In this document: piece by piece, positions 19,132 to 27,500 of the stretch
How positions within the stretch are numbered: position 1 is the stretch's first letter
Layout of the letters: every line of letters starts with the position of its first letter
Origin: Ktedonobacter sp. SOSP1-85
Lineage (GTDB): Bacteria; Chloroflexota; Ktedonobacteria; Ktedonobacterales; Ktedonobacteraceae
Direction of reading: 5' to 3'
NCBI RefSeq assembly: GCF_016587415.1
Contig: NZ_BNJI01000001.1
Span: 2,953,501 to 3,017,500, forward strand
Length of the DNA: 64,000 nt
The notes under the pieces: generated by a model
The model's database searches: none
Told to the model about the DNA's origin: nothing
Seen by the model: the letters and a program-made list of their open reading frames with translations, nothing else
Program-made: the position numbers and the translations under genes

Positions 19132-20070
19132 TTAAAACATGCCCACGCGCCACTCTTTGAGCCAGCGCCGAGAGCGGTGCTCACGCGCACGGATCAGCGC
19201 CTCTTCCCCTCTTATCTGAAAGGCAAAACTCACCACGATATCCGGCTCGTCGGGAACGTAGGTCACGGTTTGCAGTTCCTTATCAATACGAATCGCGCCT
19301 TGATTCCCTGTATACCAGGGCGACATGAGGTTGACAAAGGTCACCGTGTTCTGCCCCAGCTGCTCGCTCTTGACGAGACCCGGAGCCTCCCAGCCAGTAT
19401 GGGTATGCCCGCTGAGAAAGAGGCAGGTCCGGTCGTGGCGCGCCAGGATATCACGCACGGCCTGCGAGTTCTCGGGCGAGAAGAAGTTCTGCATGGAGTT
19501 ATAGTCACGACCGACATGTGGGTCGCGGTCCAGGACGGTGTTGCGCAGCGGAGCATGAAAGAAGATAGCGGCTGGCTTCCCGCGAGAAGCCATCAAGGTC
19601 TCGTCCAGGAACGCCAGCGTCTCACGTGAGACATAGACATAGGCCGGGTCCTGAAGCATATGTGGATCTGGGTAGTCGAGCATAATGCAGGTGACGCCTC
19701 CCACCTGCCAGCTATAGCGCGGGGGACGCTGCCAGAAGTGGTGAAAAGTCTCTAGCATAGTGGCCGGATCTTCGCCATCCGGGCCATGAAATTCATGATT
19801 GCCCACACCCGGATAGAAAGGGATATCGCCCAGCTCCCGAGTAAGGCAGGTCCGGGCAAGCTCATAGTTAGCGGGCGCGCAGGTCTCCACCAGGTCACCC
19901 GGGGCGGCACAGAAGGCAGGCTCCTCCTCCTCCTGCCAGAGCGCGCGCAGATCAACAAACATTAACTGCAAACGCTGCTCGTGCACCTCGTGCCAGGCCG
20001 GCATGGCCCTGTAGTGCATATCTCCAATCGCCCAGAAATAGAGGGCCGCCTCATGCGTTCCTTCACTCAT
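19132..20070 (-). CDS. Calcineurin-like metallophosphoesterase
   Basis: 312 residues with the full two-metal signature in order: GDMHY (D-x-H), GDLVE, GNHEFH and SGHTHTGW. No signal peptide, so it is cytosolic. The family includes phosphodiesterases, phosphatases and nucleases, and the substrate is not predictable. GAGAGG five bases upstream favours ATG at 20070 over the GTG six bases earlier. Confidence 0.85.
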   Translation of the reverse strand: MSEGTHEAALYFWAIGDMHYRAMPAWHEVHEQRLQLMFVDLRALWQEEEEPAFCAAPGDLVETCAPANYELARTCLTRELGDIPFYPGVGNHEFHGPDGEDPATMLETFHHFWQRPPRYSWQVGGVTCIMLDYPDPHMLQDPAYVYVSRETLAFLDETLMASRGKPAAIFFHAPLRNTVLDRDPHVGRDYNSMQNFFSPENSQAVRDILARHDRTCLFLSGHTHTGWEAPGLVKSEQLGQNTVTFVNLMSPWYTGNQGAIRIDKELQTVTYVPDEPDIVVSFAFQIRGEEALIRAREHRSRRWLKEWRVGMF

Positions 20071-20143
20071 ATTCACCTCTCTGTATGCATTTCTAACTCT
20101 ATACTATTGTAAACTATACATATTAAGGCGGGGTAATAGAGTA

Positions 20144-20194
20144 TAGAGTATATGACGTGACCGGGCTAATGGCCCGGTCACGTCATATACTCTA
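20144..20194. terminator. 23-bp perfect hairpin
   Basis: Arms 20144-20166 and 20172-20194, perfect, lying upstream of the metallophosphatase gene and downstream of the minus-strand membrane protein gene's far side (gap 20071-20327). Confidence 0.6.
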
Positions 20195-20327
20195 TTAAAG
20201 CACAGGCACATAAGTCAATAACATAATTCATAGTAAACTTTATTTTTGCACAATAACACACCCTGCCAGCCCCTGAAAAAACCTGGCATCCCAAAGGGGG
20301 TGTCAGGTTATAAAAAGAAGAAATTAA

Positions 20328-21026
20328 TCAGTGCTGTTGGTGAAAAGTAGATCCATCATTGAGAAAAATGAATTGCTGATCAAGCACATGCACGATTAAG
20401 TCGGGTTTTCCATCGCCGTTCACGTCTTTGTCGGCCTCACCCCAGGCAGGTGTGAGATCCTGACCAGCGCCCACGAGCGAGGGGCCAGTAAACATACGTG
20501 ACTTTGAGGGATCGCCACCAGGAATCTCGATAATCTGGATGCGACGATTTAGATTGATAATGACGAAATGAGTTTTATTTTGCGCGCTATCATTGTGGCC
20601 AACCACGGCGTCAAACTGAGATGTTCGCGGGCGACCATAGTGCAGATCATCCTGGTAAACATGCCACCAGGAAGCCAGCGTGCTCATCCCGAGAATCAAT
20701 AACACGGTACAGGCCATGCCAATAACCATAATCAAAAGGGCGGGATTGCCCTTTTTTGCCTTTGGACGCTCACGCTTCAGGTCGCGTGACTCACGGACGG
20801 GAACCTCAACCATAGGCATCTCTCGTGTCTGACCCGAGCGCCTGCGCTGGGGAACAGCCTTGCGATCAATCATGACATCGTCGCGCGTATTGCGCTCACG
20901 TGTCGGCGGGTTTGAGCGATACCTCCGTGTACTTGTCCTCGACCGGGTTTCGTAGATAGCGTCATCTTCTTCTGCTGGATCATACATCAGCGGACGTGGC
21001 TCCCTTCTTGTCTGCATAGTATCCAA
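20328..21026 (-). CDS. Single-pass membrane protein with FG-GAP/VCBS-like tail
   Basis: 232 residues: a charged, Arg-rich cytosolic N-terminus of about 95 residues, one membrane helix (about 98-120, LLIMVIGMACTVLLILGMST), and an outside domain ending with DKDVNGDGKPDLIVH, a calcium-loop-like FG-GAP/VCBS motif. No known function. The start is TTG at 21026, eight bases after AGGAGG (21040-21035); the ATG at 21017 would be too far from it. Confidence 0.65.
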   Translation of the reverse strand: MDTMQTRREPRPLMYDPAEEDDAIYETRSRTSTRRYRSNPPTRERNTRDDVMIDRKAVPQRRRSGQTREMPMVEVPVRESRDLKRERPKAKKGNPALLIMVIGMACTVLLILGMSTLASWWHVYQDDLHYGRPRTSQFDAVVGHNDSAQNKTHFVIINLNRRIQIIEIPGGDPSKSRMFTGPSLVGAGQDLTPAWGEADKDVNGDGKPDLIVHVLDQQFIFLNDGSTFHQQH

Positions 21027-21181
21027 TGACCCTTCCTCCTTTCTAGCAGAGTTCTAGAACATATTTTCCTAAGTATACCAGAAGATAGGTTCTAGTCAAG
21101 CAATATCAATCCAGAAGGGCCTTTATAGCAAAAAATGGCTATGGGAGCCTGAAGCAAGAAAGATTCCATACAAACATATAG

Positions 21182-21212
21182 AGGCAAGCCGAGGAGAGTT
21201 TCCTCGGCTTGC
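21182..21212. terminator. Hairpin in the 21027-21387 gap
   Basis: GGCAAGCCGAGGA and its complement TCCTCGGCTTGCC pair around a short loop. No T-tract; orientation unclear. Confidence 0.5.
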
Positions 21213-21280
21213 CCGGTGATGCGAGGCGGGTTGGGTTAGAAAATAGTCTCTTCGCCGTAGCTGTGTGATAGCTTAATAAA

Positions 21281-21360
21281 CTACTAAGATCTTATTCCGA
21301 AACCCAACGCCACTGGCGTGTCTAGCGCTTCGCGCTCAGGGTTTTCGGATAAGTAGTAAG
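21281..21360 (-). repeat. Hairpin repeat element, copy A
   Basis: Reads on the minus strand ACTACTTATCCGAAAACCC...GAGCGCGAAGCGCT...CACGCCAGTGGCGTTGGG..TTTCGGAATAAGATC. Ends pair with each other. Nearly identical to copy B on the opposite strand at 22031-22126; together they bracket the response regulator gene as an inverted pair. Confidence 0.85.
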
Positions 21361-21387
21361 CTTAAAACAATAAGCGCCTGGGCGCTT

Positions 21388-21789
21388 TTACACAGCTTGC
21401 GCCTCTCGGGTTAATTTTAAGCTTGCGTTGACGGCTTCGCGAATCGTCTGGGTCGTAAATGGCTTCGATAGGTACGTCTGAACACCAGCCAGGCGCGCCT
21501 TCAAGCGGTCTACAACGCCATTATGCCGCGACAGCATAATAATCGGCGTATTGCTCCAAGCAGACTTCGATCTTAAATACCGTGCAATTTCATAGCCATT
21601 CATCTTGGGCAAATCAATGTCCAGGATAACCAGATCTGGAATGCGCTCCAATTCACGATTCGTCACTGCCTGCAATGCCTCGACGCCATCATTGAATGCT
21701 GCGACACGAAAACCTTCGCGGCGCAAACTTATCTCGACGATCTTCCGTACCGTAGGAGAGTCATCAATGATCATCACGAGTTTACTCAT
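21388..21789 (-). CDS. Single-domain response regulator (CheY/PilH-like)
   Basis: 133-residue receiver with DD at 9-10, phospho-acceptor D57 in LVILDIDLP, and K109 in LSKPF. No output domain. There is no kinase beside it, so its partner is elsewhere. AAAGGAAG before the ATG at 21789 supports the start. It lies between two inverted copies of the hairpin repeat element and is divergent from the XRE–NB-ARC–TPR gene. Confidence 0.9.
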   Translation of the reverse strand: MSKLVMIIDDSPTVRKIVEISLRREGFRVAAFNDGVEALQAVTNRELERIPDLVILDIDLPKMNGYEIARYLRSKSAWSNTPIIMLSRHNGVVDRLKARLAGVQTYLSKPFTTQTIREAVNASLKLTREAQAV

Positions 21790-22030
21790 GTTTGACTTCC
21801 TTTTACTCTCTTTACCCCATTTGTACGTAAACCTTTTTACCTATGTCTCCCCTACCTAATTATGCATATACAGTATTATCTGGTACAATGACAACTACTA
21901 GACAACTACATAACAACTTTGCGACGTTCCTTATAAGGATGTGCTTGATTTACAAACTCTCGCACGTTGCCTGCATTATTTTATAAATCCCAATAAGCAG
22001 AGTATTTGCACCCATGGGGCCTGCGTTTTG

Positions 22031-22126
22031 ACATACTTCTTATCTAAAAACTCTGAGCGCGCTTGTCCCCGAATGGGGGAAGCGCTAGTCACGCCAGTGA
22101 CGTTGGGTTTCGGAATAAGATCTTAG
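22031..22126 (+). repeat. Hairpin repeat element, copy B (in NB-ARC gene leader)
   Basis: Same element as copy A with an 18-base insertion (around 22059-22077) that itself forms a small CCCC...GGGG hairpin. It ends about five bases before the ribosome-binding AGGGGTG of the NB-ARC gene, so it would be part of its mRNA leader. Confidence 0.85.
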
Positions 22127-22137
22127 GGGTGACAGGC

Positions 22138-24984
22138 ATGAAACCAAATCAGCGCTTACGGCGCGAGCGCGAGCTACGTGGCTGGTCACAATCCAGGGTA
22201 GCGCAAGAACTTGGCACCGATCCCGCGACGGTCAGTCGCTGGGAACGAGGGCTTTCTTTCCCTTATCCATTTTTCCGCGAACGTCTCTGTGAACTCTTTG
22301 GTAAAAATGCTGAGGAACTAGGACTGGTTCAGGAGACGCCCACGACCTTGCCTGTGGAAGAGAGCCTGGCTCTGCCTGCCATTGATAGCGAACTATCACC
22401 CGTCCTTCCTATCTCACCAGATCCCATTCTCGATCCCACCATCCCTCTTCTATCCGCCATTGATGGCTCACTCATTGGGCGTGATGATCTTTTGCAGCAT
22501 ATTCGTGACCAGCTGAGCGACACGACGCGTGGTCCGGCGTTTGTCGCGCTCAACGGCCTTCCTGGTGTGGGCAAAACCTCCCTGGCCGTCGCCCTGGCGC
22601 ATGATCCCTCTCTACAGCAAACCTTTAGCGATGGCATTCTCTGGGCCGGGCTTGGTCCTCATCCTGAGGTCCTGGAACATCTCAGCCGCTGGGGTACATT
22701 CCTGCATGTCGATGAGGCCTCCCTCCCTAATAAGGAGAGTTGTGAGTCCTGGGCACAGGCCATCCGCTTCGCCATTGGGCAGCGCCATATATTGATTGTT
22801 ATCGATGATGTCTGGCAGATCGAAGATGCCCTGAGCTGCCAGATTGGCGGACCCAACTGCGCGTTTCTGTTGACCACTCGCTTTCCCCATATCGCGCTCC
22901 ATTTTGCCGCTGGTAACACCACCCCGGTTCACGAGCTGGCCGAAAATGATGGCCTGGCCCTGCTGGCCCGGCTCGCGCCACACGTGGTCCAGGACGAGAC
23001 CGAGAGCGCGCTGGAGCTGGTCCGCTCCGTTGGCGGCCTCCCTCTTGCTCTGACCCTGATTGGCAAATACTTACGCATTCAGTCGTATGGTCGCCAGCCT
23101 CGCCGTATCAACGCGGCTCTCACACGCCTGCGCGACGCGCGAGAACGCCTGCAAATCAGTGAGCCACGCTCACTCATTGATCGGCACACCAGCCTTACGC
23201 CCGAGAGCCGTGTCTCGCTCCAGGCCATCATTGAGGTCAGCGACGCCCTGCTCGATCTACCTGCACGCACCGGCTTACGCGCTCTCTCTGTCTTCCCGGC
23301 TAAACCGAATAGCTTCTCCGAGGAAGCCGCGCTAGCAGTCATGGCCCTCTCTCAGGAGGTACTCGATACGCTTTCGGATGCCGGACTGCTAGAGAGCAAT
23401 GGCCCCAATCGCTATACCCTGCATCAGACTATCGCCGATTACGCCCGCGTCCTGCTTGAGGATAGCGAGGTCTATATGCGCTTTGTGCAGTATTTTATCT
23501 CCTACCTGGAGGAGCATACCCAGGACTATTCTCTGCTAGACCAGGAGAGCCGCAACACCCATATCGCGCTGGAACTGGCGCATACCCGTCAGATGCACGA
23601 TGCCTTTCTGCGCGGCATCAAGGCCAGCAGCCCCTATCTCTTCGTGCGTGGCCGCTATTCAGAGGCCGAAAAGTATTTTTCGACCGCGCTAGAACTGGCG
23701 CTCTCGCTGCAACGTTTGTCGGATGCCACTGTTTTTCTGCGCGACCTGGGGCGCATCGCCCATACACGCGGCAATTATCTCCAGGCTGAGACGTACTATC
23801 AGCGCGGCCTCCAACTGGCGCACCAGCAACAAGATGAGCTCGCTATCAGCAGGCTCCTCACACACCTGGGAACGATTATGCACCGGCGGGGCCTCTTCAG
23901 CGAAGCCATTGCCTATTTGGAAGACGGGATGCTTCACGCGCGTCACACGAATGACCAGGAACAACTCTCCTATATTCTCCTGGGGCTGGCCCATGCCCAC
24001 GGTAGCCTGGATCATTATAAGCAGGCCGAGGAGTACGCCTGGGAGAGCCTGGAGATCGCACACTCCCTCGGCAATGGCGAGCATCTCGCGGACGTCCTTC
24101 ATCGTCTGGGAACACTAATCTATGAACGGGGCGATTATGAACAAGCCCTGGGCCTGCTCTTTGAGAGCCTCGATCAGGCCAGCCTGATCGCTCACCGGGA
24201 GAAGATGTGTCATATCCTCAACAATATTGGCTGTGTTCTGGGTGAGCTGGGAGACTTTCCCCAGGCTGAGCGCTATTTCCAGGAGGCTCAGGAGCTGGCC
24301 CAACAGATCAACGCCCAGGAGATCCTCTGCAATATCCTAGGCAACCTGGGCTATGTCGCCAATGAGTGTGGAGAATATGAGAAGGCGGAGCCATTTCTGC
24401 GTGAAGGCCTGGCTCTAGCTAGCAAAATAGGTCATTCCGTCTCAATTTGCGAATGCCTGGAAAGTCTAGGCACGCTTGCGCGTAACCGTCACGACTATAC
24501 CCAGGCCGAGAAATACTACCAGGAAGGCTTGGTACGCGCGCGCATGATGAATAATAAACGCGTGATCATTAATATGCTCACAGGTCTAAGCGCCACTATG
24601 ATAGCTTGTATGCGTTACACAGATGCCGAAGGCTATCTTGAAGAGGGCCTGGCCCTGGCGCGCGACATTCATCGTCCACGCCAGCTCTGCAACCTGCTCT
24701 ATGAGTATGGCAAGCTAGAGGACTGTCGCCAGCAACCACAACGCGCACGCGTCTATTTCCAGGAGATGCTCACAATGCCTGCCATCGGCGAGGAGGTCAT
24801 GGCACGCGCACGCTATGGCCTGGCACATACCGCGGCCCTCGAGGGAGATTACGCGACCGCTCACCAGTTGGGCAATATCAGTGCGACCTTCTTTGCTCAA
24901 CAGCATCATCGCTTAAGCAAGGAAGCACGGCTCTGGTTGGACAGCTTGCCTCTCTCGCAGGAGGAGAAAGCCTCAGAATATTAA
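22138..24984 (+). CDS. XRE–NB-ARC–TPR STAND regulator
   Basis: 948 residues: N-terminal XRE helix-turn-helix (about 5-60, LRGWSQSRVAQELG..ATVSRWERG), a STAND NTPase of NB-ARC type with P-loop GLPGVGKT (about 140-147), Walker B ILIVIDDVW and GLPLAL, then about ten TPR units to the C-terminus (repeated pattern G.Y.QAE.YY..GL.LA). Such proteins switch between ADP and ATP states on sensing a ligand through the repeats and act as large regulators; a defence role is also possible. AGGGGTG supports the ATG at 22138. Confidence 0.85.
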   Translation: MKPNQRLRRERELRGWSQSRVAQELGTDPATVSRWERGLSFPYPFFRERLCELFGKNAEELGLVQETPTTLPVEESLALPAIDSELSPVLPISPDPILDPTIPLLSAIDGSLIGRDDLLQHIRDQLSDTTRGPAFVALNGLPGVGKTSLAVALAHDPSLQQTFSDGILWAGLGPHPEVLEHLSRWGTFLHVDEASLPNKESCESWAQAIRFAIGQRHILIVIDDVWQIEDALSCQIGGPNCAFLLTTRFPHIALHFAAGNTTPVHELAENDGLALLARLAPHVVQDETESALELVRSVGGLPLALTLIGKYLRIQSYGRQPRRINAALTRLRDARERLQISEPRSLIDRHTSLTPESRVSLQAIIEVSDALLDLPARTGLRALSVFPAKPNSFSEEAALAVMALSQEVLDTLSDAGLLESNGPNRYTLHQTIADYARVLLEDSEVYMRFVQYFISYLEEHTQDYSLLDQESRNTHIALELAHTRQMHDAFLRGIKASSPYLFVRGRYSEAEKYFSTALELALSLQRLSDATVFLRDLGRIAHTRGNYLQAETYYQRGLQLAHQQQDELAISRLLTHLGTIMHRRGLFSEAIAYLEDGMLHARHTNDQEQLSYILLGLAHAHGSLDHYKQAEEYAWESLEIAHSLGNGEHLADVLHRLGTLIYERGDYEQALGLLFESLDQASLIAHREKMCHILNNIGCVLGELGDFPQAERYFQEAQELAQQINAQEILCNILGNLGYVANECGEYEKAEPFLREGLALASKIGHSVSICECLESLGTLARNRHDYTQAEKYYQEGLVRARMMNNKRVIINMLTGLSATMIACMRYTDAEGYLEEGLALARDIHRPRQLCNLLYEYGKLEDCRQQPQRARVYFQEMLTMPAIGEEVMARARYGLAHTAALEGDYATAHQLGNISATFFAQQHHRLSKEARLWLDSLPLSQEEKASEY

Positions 24985-25203
24985 CGTGCCAAATATGTCT
25001 TCACTATGGGTCCAGAGAAAAACCTATGCGCTAAACCTCTTTTAAGTCACTATCCGAACATGATACAATAATCCCATTGCAAAACCGGGTTGGACTTCCT
25101 TATTTTCAAATCGTAGAGTTTTACTGCTTTGACCTGGCCACGGATCACTTCGCCGGGGAATCGGGCAGGCTCCATTAAGAAGAAATAAAGCATAGATGTT
25201 AGC

Positions 25204-26580
25204 ATGCTAGATATTATTATCAGGCTGGCTCAAGATTTTCGTGCACAGCACAAACAACTGTATATGGTAGGTGGGACGGTACGCGACGTGCTTCTTCAAC
25301 GTGGCGAGTCCGCCGACGCCGACCTGGCCACTGATGCTCTTCCAGAAGAAATCAAACGCCTGGTGGCTCCCACGCGGCCGAGTGCAGTCGTCCTGGTAGG
25401 CGAGCGCTTTGGGACGGTACGCCTCATTTACGAGAGCAACAACATTATCGAAATTACGACCTTTCGCAGCGAACGCTATAATCCAGAGTCGCGTAAGCCA
25501 GAGGTGTGCTTTGGAACCGATCTGGCAGAAGATCTGCAACGGCGTGACTTCACCATTAATGCTCTTGCACGCGATCCCCTCAATGGCTCCATTATTGATC
25601 TCTTTGCAGGACGCCAGGACCTTGAGGAGCATATTATACGCGCCGTTGGTAACGAGCCGGATAAACGCTTCGATGAAGATCCTCTACGCCTCTTGCGCGC
25701 CATTCGTTTCGCCGCGCAACTGGACTTCGAAATCGAGTCTTCGACCTGGCAGTCAATCAAACGCCAGGCCAACAAATTGCAGAAGATCAGTCGTGAGCGC
25801 ATCCGTGACGAGATGAACAAGCTCCTGGTCTCGGCGCATCCTGCTAAGGGACTGGACCTCCTGGTAGAGGCCGGGCTGATGGAGTATATCATGCCCGAGG
25901 TCATGGAGTTGCGTGGCGTCAGCCAGCAGCCTACTCCGCGCGCGGCCTCCTCCAAGGATGTATACGCCCATGTGCTGCGTGTCGTCGAGCGCACTCAGCC
26001 AAAGCTGAAGAATCGCTGGTGTGGCCTGCTGCACGACATCGCCAAGCCTCGCACCAAGAGCGTTGAAGATCACAAGGTTCACTTCTTTGGCCACGAGGAT
26101 GTCGGCGCGCACATGACCCGCGATATACTCAAGCGCCTGCACTTTGACCGCGAGTTTATTGACTCGGTCTCCCGCGTGGTGCGCCTGCACATGCGCGCTA
26201 ATGCCTATACTATCGATTGGACCGATGGCGCAGTACGCCGTCTGATGCTCGACGCCGATCACGATCTGCCAACACTGCTCGATCTCTCGAGCGCCGATAT
26301 TACAAGCTATCGCGTTGACAAGGTCGCTCGGGCAACCGCACGTGTCGCGGAGCTTACCGAGCGCTGCCAGCGCTTGCGCGAGGAGGCCGAACGTGTTCCC
26401 ATCAAGAGCCCACTGGATGGCAATGAGCTGATGCAGCTCTTTGAGCGCGGCCCCGGCCCCTGGCTCCGCCCATTAAAAGAGTACCTGCTGAGTCTGGTCA
26501 TTGATGGCGCACTGGCCTCTGATGACAAGGAGCGTGCAGTCAGCCTGGCTAAAGAGTTCGTTGAGCGCGAAAAGCTTTAA
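25204..26580 (+). CDS. cca: CCA-adding tRNA nucleotidyltransferase
   Basis: 458 residues. Class II nucleotidyltransferase head with GGTVRDV (23-29) and the metal-binding DADLAT (D38, D40), then the RRDFTINALA motif and the RNA-binding neck, an HD domain with LLHDIAKP, and a helical tail. It completes the 3' CCA of tRNAs, needed here because the tRNA-Lys gene in this window does not encode CCA. The ribosome site is weak; first of two genes with the Nif3-like gene 44 bases downstream. Confidence 0.9.
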   Translation: MLDIIIRLAQDFRAQHKQLYMVGGTVRDVLLQRGESADADLATDALPEEIKRLVAPTRPSAVVLVGERFGTVRLIYESNNIIEITTFRSERYNPESRKPEVCFGTDLAEDLQRRDFTINALARDPLNGSIIDLFAGRQDLEEHIIRAVGNEPDKRFDEDPLRLLRAIRFAAQLDFEIESSTWQSIKRQANKLQKISRERIRDEMNKLLVSAHPAKGLDLLVEAGLMEYIMPEVMELRGVSQQPTPRAASSKDVYAHVLRVVERTQPKLKNRWCGLLHDIAKPRTKSVEDHKVHFFGHEDVGAHMTRDILKRLHFDREFIDSVSRVVRLHMRANAYTIDWTDGAVRRLMLDADHDLPTLLDLSSADITSYRVDKVARATARVAELTERCQRLREEAERVPIKSPLDGNELMQLFERGPGPWLRPLKEYLLSLVIDGALASDDKERAVSLAKEFVEREKL

Positions 26581-26624
26581 CATCTTATGCAATTCCTAAG
26601 AAAAACAGGAAGCGAGAACGTTCG

Positions 26625-27389
26625 ATGAGTGCCCTCCGCGATGACGTTGTGCAGTTTCTCAATACGCATCTCAATATCAGCGCCTTCCGTGATTACTGCC
26701 CAAATGGCATGCAGGTCATCGGCAAGCCAGAGGTCAGACGCGTGGCCCTGGGAGTGAGCGCAAATCTTGAGTGCTTTCGCATGGCCGCCGCCGCGGGTGC
26801 CGACATGCTGATTACCCATCATGGCCTCTTCTGGGAGAATATGCCCCGCGAAATCGGCGTCATGATGAAGGGACGTCTCAAGCTCCTCTTTGAGCACGAT
26901 ATTACCCTGCTTGCCTATCACCTCCCCCTCGATGCCCATCCTGAGATAGGTAATAACGTGCTCTGGTTACAAAAACTCGGTTTTACCCTTGAGGGAGGCA
27001 ACTTTGCCAGCTCTCGCGGTAAGGCCATTGGCGCGATAGGGACCGCGCCTCAACGCACGGTCCTGCGCGAACTGGTCGAGGAGATCGCCAAAGCGGCTGG
27101 CACTCAACCCCTGGTCTATGAATATGGACGCCAGACGGTACGCCGCCTGGGAGTGGTGACTGGTGGTGGACCCGGCTACCTGCTTGAGGCCATAGCCGCT
27201 GGCTGTGACACCTTCCTGACAGGCGAGACCGACGAGCCGACCGAGGCATACGCGCGCGAGGAGGGCGTCAATTTTATCTCGATTGGACACTACAATTCTG
27301 AGAAGATCGGTATTCAAGCACTGGGACCACTACTAGAGCGCCAGTTTGAGGTCGAAACCCTCTTCTGCGACGTCCCCAACGCAATCTAA
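26625..27389 (+). CDS. Nif3-like dinuclear metal protein
   Basis: 254 residues of the short NIF3/YbgI class. Metal-ligand motifs THHG, HLPLDAHP and, near the C-terminus, GHYNSEK with the intervening GETDEP are all present. These proteins form toroidal hexamers with two metals per subunit; proposed roles include GTP cyclohydrolase activity, but function is unsettled. Probably cotranscribed with the CCA-adding gene; its stop codon lies within the left arm of a 26-bp hairpin. Confidence 0.85.
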   Translation: MSALRDDVVQFLNTHLNISAFRDYCPNGMQVIGKPEVRRVALGVSANLECFRMAAAAGADMLITHHGLFWENMPREIGVMMKGRLKLLFEHDITLLAYHLPLDAHPEIGNNVLWLQKLGFTLEGGNFASSRGKAIGAIGTAPQRTVLRELVEEIAKAAGTQPLVYEYGRQTVRRLGVVTGGGPGYLLEAIAAGCDTFLTGETDEPTEAYAREEGVNFISIGHYNSEKIGIQALGPLLERQFEVETLFCDVPNAI

Positions 27390-27453
27390 GCTTGTAGTGT
27401 CGTGGCGTGGGGGCAGGCGATGCCCGTCCCCCACGCCACGACACTACAAGCTT
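27388..27453. terminator. 26-bp perfect hairpin overlapping the Nif3 stop codon
   Basis: Arms 27388-27413 and 27428-27453, perfect, with an inner GGGCA/TGCCC pairing. The left arm includes the last two bases of the stop codon. Confidence 0.65.
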
Positions 27454-27500
27454 TTGCAAATACATATTAGGTAGTAAAATATATTGGCGAAAATATACGT

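Noticed and set aside
21281..22126. Transposon carrying the response regulator between inverted copies A and B
   Set aside because: The copies look like two independent insertions of the same small hairpin element: a third copy exists alone, and no transposase or target duplication is seen.
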